From Fervidicoccaceae archaeon (GTDB lineage Archaea; Thermoproteota; Thermoprotei_A; Sulfolobales; Fervidicoccaceae): DNA of 64,000 nt. The translations under genes and the position numbers were made by a program. Each line of letters starts with the position of its first letter. The first letter of the stretch is position 1. The notes beneath the pieces are model-generated. The model made no database searches and was not told the DNA's origin. It worked only from the letters and a program-made list of their open reading frames with translations. The stretch is from assembly GCA_038734945.1 (NCBI GenBank), contig JAVYOA010000009.1, positions 186,001 to 250,000 of the forward strand, given 5' to 3'. This document shows positions 60,429 to 64,000 of this stretch, in pieces.

Positions 60429-61010
60429 ATGATAGAGATAACCTGGTTAGGAAGAGGGGGACAGGGTGCTGTTACAGCGGCAGAGCTCTTAGCAATTGCT
60501 GCTATAGGAGAGGGAAAAGCAGCCGTTGCTATTCCAGAGTTCGGAGCAGAGAGAAGAGGGGCTCCAGTGAGAGCCTATAACAGGCTTTCCTCCTCTATGA
60601 AGGAGCTTCCAAAAACCCCCATAGTTTCCCCAAACATTCTGGTAGTCATAGATCCAAGCTTGGTAACAAAGGCAGAGCAGTATGTTAATTTTGAGAGATT
60701 GCGCTATGTAGTTTCCAATACAAGCATGTCCAGAGAGGATCTAAATCGCTTCTATGGTGGGAGGCTCTCCAATAAGGAGATATTCACAGTTGATGCATCT
60801 AAGATTGCTCTAGAAATATTCGGAAGACCCATTTACAACACCATAATGCTAGGAGCACTTGTGGGTTCAATCCCGCTTGTTAAAATTGAGAACCTTGAAA
60901 ACGTCATAAAGAAGAACTTTTCCGGAAAACTCGTTGAATTGAACATGAAGGCCGTCTCTTCAGGTATAAACATGGTGAAGAGAACAGTTTCTGCAGGTGG
61001 TGGAATTTGA
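60429..61010 (+). CDS. porG: Pyruvate/2-oxoacid:ferredoxin oxidoreductase gamma subunit
   Basis: This is the gamma subunit of a four-subunit 2-oxoacid:ferredoxin oxidoreductase, ~193 residues. It starts with EITWLGRGGQGAVTAAELLA, a fold-typical GRGGQG, followed by PEFGAERRGAPVRAY. ATG 60429 gives the family length. An in-frame ATG at 60375 would be leaderless with respect to the TATA-like TTTAAAAAAT at 60348-60357 but adds a non-conserved N terminus. It ends in a TTGA overlap with porD. The complex oxidises pyruvate to acetyl-CoA and reduces ferredoxin in the cytoplasm. Confidence 0.93.
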   Translation: MIEITWLGRGGQGAVTAAELLAIAAIGEGKAAVAIPEFGAERRGAPVRAYNRLSSSMKELPKTPIVSPNILVVIDPSLVTKAEQYVNFERLRYVVSNTSMSREDLNRFYGGRLSNKEIFTVDASKIALEIFGRPIYNTIMLGALVGSIPLVKIENLENVIKKNFSGKLVELNMKAVSSGINMVKRTVSAGGGI

Positions 61011-61321
61011 AGGAATTTAAGAGCTGGAAGGATTATCCCATCGGAGGAATCATTAGTGAGCCAGGAAGCACTCTTGAATTAGACGTTAGTGGATGGAGAA
61101 ACGAGAGGCCGCAGATCGATCAGGAGAAATGTATTAGGTGCAGAATATGCTGGATTTTCTGTCCAGATGCTGCTATTATAGAAGAAGAAAAGCCATACAC
61201 GACTAAAACAGGTAAGAGCTATAGGCTCACATACAGCGTTGATTATGTTCATTGCAAGGGCTGTGGTATATGTGCTCAGGAGTGCCCTGCCAAAGCTATA
61301 CAAATGATTCCGGAGGTGTGA
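61007..61321 (+). CDS. porD: Pyruvate:ferredoxin oxidoreductase delta subunit (2[4Fe-4S])
   Basis: This 104-residue ferredoxin-like subunit has two cluster motifs, C-IR-C-RI-C-WIF-CP and C-KG-C-GI-C-AQE-CP, both complete CxxCxxCxxxCP. TTG 61007 overlaps the porG stop, with AGGTGGTGG upstream. It passes electrons from the TPP site to external ferredoxin. Confidence 0.95.
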   Translation: MKEFKSWKDYPIGGIISEPGSTLELDVSGWRNERPQIDQEKCIRCRICWIFCPDAAIIEEEKPYTTKTGKSYRLTYSVDYVHCKGCGICAQECPAKAIQMIPEV

Positions 61322-61324
61322 GAA

Positions 61325-62533
61325 ATGACAGCGGTTATCGAAAGAAGGAAAGAAATGAAGGCACTGTCAACCAACAAGGCAGTAGCTGAAGCAGTCAAGG
61401 ACTCAGATGTAGATGTTGTTGCTGCATATCCTATAACTCCTCAGACAACAGTTGTCGAGAGAATTGCTGAGCTAATAGGAGAAGGCCAGCTTGAAGCCGA
61501 GATCATTCATGTAGAAAGTGAGCATAGCGCCCTAAGTGCCGTTATCGGAGCATCTGCAGTTGGAGCAAGGGTCTTCACAGCAACAGCAAGTCAAGGGCTA
61601 GCTCTCATGCATGAGGTTCTTCATATAACCAGTGGCTTGAGACTTCCAGTTGTAATGAGTGTTGCCATGAGATCTCTCTCTGCTCCGATAAGCATTTTCA
61701 ACGACCACAGTGATGTAATGAACCAGAGAGATAGTGGATGGATAATGATCTTTGCTAGCACTGCTCAAGAAGCCTATGATTCAATAATACAGGCATATAG
61801 AATAGCTGAGAATCCAGAGGTACTCTTGCCTGTCATGGTGACATATGATGGGTACCTGATGAGCCATACAATCGAGCCTGTTGAAGTTCTTGGCAAATAT
61901 GTGAGCGAGGAATACATACCAAAGAAACAAACGTGGAATGTCTTAGATCCAGACAAACCTATTACCATGGGGACAATAACATCACCTGACTACTACTACG
62001 AGTTCAAATATTCGCAGGCAGTAGCGCTAGAGGGATCACTTCCTCACATTATAAAAGCAGACGAGGATTTCAGAAAACTGTATGGAAGAGGCTATGGAGT
62101 TGTGGACAGCTACAGATTAGAGGATGCTGAAATAGCAGTTCTAGCAACATCTTCATACTATATCAACCTAAAGTATGCTGTAGATGAGGTAAGGAAGAGA
62201 GGAATAAAGGCGGGAGCAATAAAGCTGAGGGTTTACAGACCTTTCCCAAGAGAGCAATTGTACTCAATGATCAAAGGGCTGAGTGCACTAGGAGTAATTG
62301 ATAGATCTGTTAGCTTCGGCATGACTCCGAGTGGACCAATTGCACTGGACATAATGTCCTCCTACAGATACAGAGATGCTCCTCCCGTTCAGAGTTTCAT
62401 AGCTGGTCTTGGGCAGAGAAGGATGCTTATTGAGGATTTCGTAAAAATATTCGAGATATTGGAGAAGAGAGCTGCAACCAATTCAATTTCTGAGAAGAGC
62501 ATATTCTATGGGGTGAAGGGAGTTGAGCTTTGA
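61325..62533 (+). CDS. porA: Pyruvate:ferredoxin oxidoreductase alpha subunit
   Basis: This 402-residue subunit contains the POR N-terminal (TPP pyrimidine-binding) domain with AYPITPQTTVVERIAE, EIIHVESEHSALSAVIGAS (read as VESEHSALSA), TATASQGLALMHEVL and FNDHSDVMNQRDSGW. Domain II follows (EIAVLATSSYY) and ends with a C-terminal QSFIAGLGQRR. The HSDVMNQRD string fits pyruvate enzymes rather than 2-oxoisovalerate or indolepyruvate forms. ATG with GGAGGTG upstream. It overlaps porB by 11 bp. Confidence 0.95.
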   Translation: MTAVIERRKEMKALSTNKAVAEAVKDSDVDVVAAYPITPQTTVVERIAELIGEGQLEAEIIHVESEHSALSAVIGASAVGARVFTATASQGLALMHEVLHITSGLRLPVVMSVAMRSLSAPISIFNDHSDVMNQRDSGWIMIFASTAQEAYDSIIQAYRIAENPEVLLPVMVTYDGYLMSHTIEPVEVLGKYVSEEYIPKKQTWNVLDPDKPITMGTITSPDYYYEFKYSQAVALEGSLPHIIKADEDFRKLYGRGYGVVDSYRLEDAEIAVLATSSYYINLKYAVDEVRKRGIKAGAIKLRVYRPFPREQLYSMIKGLSALGVIDRSVSFGMTPSGPIALDIMSSYRYRDAPPVQSFIAGLGQRRMLIEDFVKIFEILEKRAATNSISEKSIFYGVKGVEL

Positions 62534-63479
62534 GGAAACCAGAATAAAAACACTGTGGGACATACCTAAAGAGGAGCACTTCGTTGGAGGGCATTCTCTC
62601 TGTGCTGGATGCACTGCTTCAACAATAGTAAGACATCTTCTCAAAGTAGCAGGACGAAACACAATCGTTGTCAATGCCACAGGCTGTGTAGAGGTCTCAA
62701 CCACTTCATTCCCATATACAGCCTGGAGAGTTCCGTGGCTTCATGTAGCTTTCGAAAATGCTGGAGCTGTTGCCTCAGGAGTTGAATCGGCAATAAAGGC
62801 GATGAAAGCCAAGGGAATGATTCCCTTCGAGAAGGAAATAAACGTTATAGCTCTTGCTGGGGATGGAGGCAGCTTTGATATTGGATTCCAGGCACTGAGC
62901 GGTCTCATGGAAAGAGGCCACAAAGTGATGTTCGTCATCTATGATAATGAGGCATACATGAACACGGGGATTCAGAGAAGCGGTGCCACTCCATTTGGAG
63001 CTTGGACAACAACAACACCTGTGACAAGGAGAATAAGGGGTGAATGGAGGACAAAGAAGGACATGTTCGATATAGCTATAGCACATGGGCTGGATTATGT
63101 TGCTACAGCTAATCCAGCATACCCAGTGGACATGGATGTTAAGTTCCAGAAGGGTCTCAACACCGATGGCCCTTCCTTAGTTCACGTGATCATGCCATGC
63201 ACCACAGGTTGGAGATTCGAGCCAAGATATGGAATAACCATAGCGAAGCTAGCTACAGAAACTGCCGTGTGGATAAACATGGAATATGATAGGGGTAACT
63301 TCAGCGTAACTGTACCAGTGAGAAAGAGGAAGCACGTGAGAGAATATCTGAAGCTGCAAGGAAGATACTCTCACCTGAGCGATTTAGAAATAGAGCTCAT
63401 TCAGCAGCAGATCGATAGAAAAGTGGAGGAAATAAACAGAAGAGCCGGAAAGGAAGTTATCGGCCCCCTCGAGGCTTAA
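62523..63479 (+). CDS. porB: Pyruvate:ferredoxin oxidoreductase beta subunit
   Basis: This TPP-binding subunit has 318 residues. It has GHSLCAGCTAS near the N terminus (cluster Cys pair), NATGCVEVST, the TPP/Mg motif GDGGSFDIGFQAL...YDNEAYMNTGIQ and HVIMPCTTGW with a further Cys. These Cys bind the proximal [4Fe-4S]. TTG start, 11 bp inside porA. It completes the porGDAB operon and overlaps the convergent gatB by 4 bp. Confidence 0.95.
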   Translation: MSFEETRIKTLWDIPKEEHFVGGHSLCAGCTASTIVRHLLKVAGRNTIVVNATGCVEVSTTSFPYTAWRVPWLHVAFENAGAVASGVESAIKAMKAKGMIPFEKEINVIALAGDGGSFDIGFQALSGLMERGHKVMFVIYDNEAYMNTGIQRSGATPFGAWTTTTPVTRRIRGEWRTKKDMFDIAIAHGLDYVATANPAYPVDMDVKFQKGLNTDGPSLVHVIMPCTTGWRFEPRYGITIAKLATETAVWINMEYDRGNFSVTVPVRKRKHVREYLKLQGRYSHLSDLEIELIQQQIDRKVEEINRRAGKEVIGPLEA

Positions 63480-64000
63480 ACCCTCCTTTTTTGTTTATAT
63501 TCATCTATTCTTTTAGCTAAAAGCTCATAGGTTTCCTTCGGATCAGCCTTCTTGTTGGTAGCTTCCATCACCTTTCCAATCAAAAATTGGATAGCCCTTG
63601 GATTGTTAATAGCATCTTCGACAGCCTTTCTGTTTTCGGAAACTATCTTTTCAATAACTTTGGAGAGCTCCTCACCACTAACTTTCCCGATCCAACCTCT
63701 TGCATTGAGAATATCCTCCAATCTCTTTCCAGAGACTAACTCAGGAATTACTTCCTTAGCAATTTTTATGGAAATAGCTTCAGTTCTTAAGAGCTCTAAC
63801 AGTTTGGCCATTTCGGACGGAGGAACAACATTTCCTATCTCCTTGATTCTCTCAGCACCTATCCACCCAACTAGATCATTGGCTATAAGCGCTGCTGCTC
63901 TTTCAGCATTTATAGTAGTACCCTTCATCACCTCCTCAAAATATTCAGCCAATCTTCTGTTAGAAGAGATTGCATGAGCCAAGTATTCGCTAATCCCATA
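63476..64000 (-). CDS. gatB: Aspartyl/glutamyl-tRNA amidotransferase subunit B (3' part, cut by window end)
   Basis: Only the last ~174 codons are visible; the frame is open to the window edge (YGISEYLAHAISSNRRLAEYFEE). This is the C-terminal helical plus YqeY-like tail of GatB: the YGxSEY linker, then IANDLVGWIG, PPSEMAKLLELLRTEAISIKIAKE (read as LLRTEAISIKIAKEV) and NPRAIQFLIGKVMEATNKKADP. With GatDE also present, it most likely serves a GatCAB that makes Asn-tRNA(Asn). The true start lies outside the window; apparent internal TTG 63982 is not the start. Confidence 0.9.
   Translation of the reverse strand, partial: YGISEYLAHAISSNRRLAEYFEEVMKGTTINAERAAALIANDLVGWIGAERIKEIGNVVPPSEMAKLLELLRTEAISIKIAKEVIPELVSGKRLEDILNARGWIGKVSGEELSKVIEKIVSENRKAVEDAINNPRAIQFLIGKVMEATNKKADPKETYELLAKRIDEYKQKRRV

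Noticed and set aside
63476-63982. Stand-alone 168-aa YqeY-like protein at the right edge
   Set aside because: The frame continues without a stop to the window end and matches the gatB linker, so it is the C-terminal part of a longer gene.

Overview
The window comes from a hyperthermophilic crenarchaeon (Thermoproteota), most likely of the Desulfurococcales/Fervidicoccales/Acidilobales type. The supports are a PolB1-type family B polymerase, GatD/GatE plus a separate GatB, the Nop5-fibrillarin pair, an archaeal D-aminoacyl-tRNA deacylase, a tRNA-Thr gene with a BHB intron at 37/38, two Thr tRNAs with U73, TATA-type promoters, GAGGTGA-type Shine-Dalgarno sites, AGA/AGG-rich codon use and four-subunit pyruvate:ferredoxin oxidoreductase. 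The exact genus cannot be fixed from sequence alone. There are no CRISPR arrays, rRNAs or intact insertion sequences. Genes are tightly packed, with many 1-4 bp ATGA/GTGA/TTGA overlaps.

Layout. 0.1-5.5 kb: an MgtC/DUF4010 membrane protein, an unknown gene, a small zinc-finger gene with a ferritin-VIT1 iron protein (MbfA-like), and a minimal SufC-SufB Fe-S assembly pair. 5.6-18.3 kb: a catabolic island with two complete three-subunit molybdenum hydroxylases (xanthine dehydrogenase family, L-M-S order twice), a dihydroorotase/allantoinase-type amidohydrolase, an aspartate carbamoyltransferase translationally coupled to the second hydroxylase, an AzgA-type purine permease and an AcoX-like NAD-kinase-fold protein. 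18.4-22.2 kb: PolB1 and an M24 aminopeptidase. 22.3-32.0 kb: an import and hydrolysis block, with a membrane-anchored substrate-binding protein facing hydantoinase/oxoprolinase A and B and a Dpp-type ABC importer. 32.0-38.0 kb: dtdA, an operon of archaeal conserved genes (nucleotidyltransferase, DUF447-like, CitG-like, winged helix), HAD, DUF429 and serS. 38.2-42.0 kb: a membrane protein, Get3-type ATPase, a small membrane protein and the CstA peptide transporter with a small partner. 42.2-45.6 kb: two tRNA-Thr genes, a short-chain dehydrogenase-like protein, a small membrane protein with an overlapping upstream ORF, a RAM-domain protein, thiM and a beta-sandwich protein. 45.7-54.4 kb: RNA and translation genes (nop5, flpA, DUF61, HTH regulator, THEP1 NTPase, trm1, gatE, gatD). 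54.5-64 kb: coiled-coil protein, acyl-CoA synthetase ATP-grasp subunit, two regulators, permuted GTPase, HtpX, porGDAB and the 3' part of gatB.

How it fits together. The 5.6-32 kb segment looks like a scavenging module: importers (AzgA permease, Dpp-type ABC), oxidation of N-heterocycles or aldehydes (two Mo-hydroxylases), and opening of cyclic amides (DHOase/allantoinase-like and HyuAB). The ATCase-like gene sits inside the second hydroxylase operon by an ATGA overlap. Products would feed acyl-CoA metabolism (Por, ADP-forming acyl-CoA synthetase). Substrates are inferred, not shown.

The most notable sequence-level signals are a 75-bp perfect identity shared by the two otherwise diverged FAD-subunit genes (gene conversion), a probable CTG start in the first 2Fe-2S subunit gene, different active-site motifs in the two large subunits, an IS200/IS605 right-end-like hairpin without a transposase, a leaderless upstream ORF, and a structured GC-rich element in the largest gene-free stretch.
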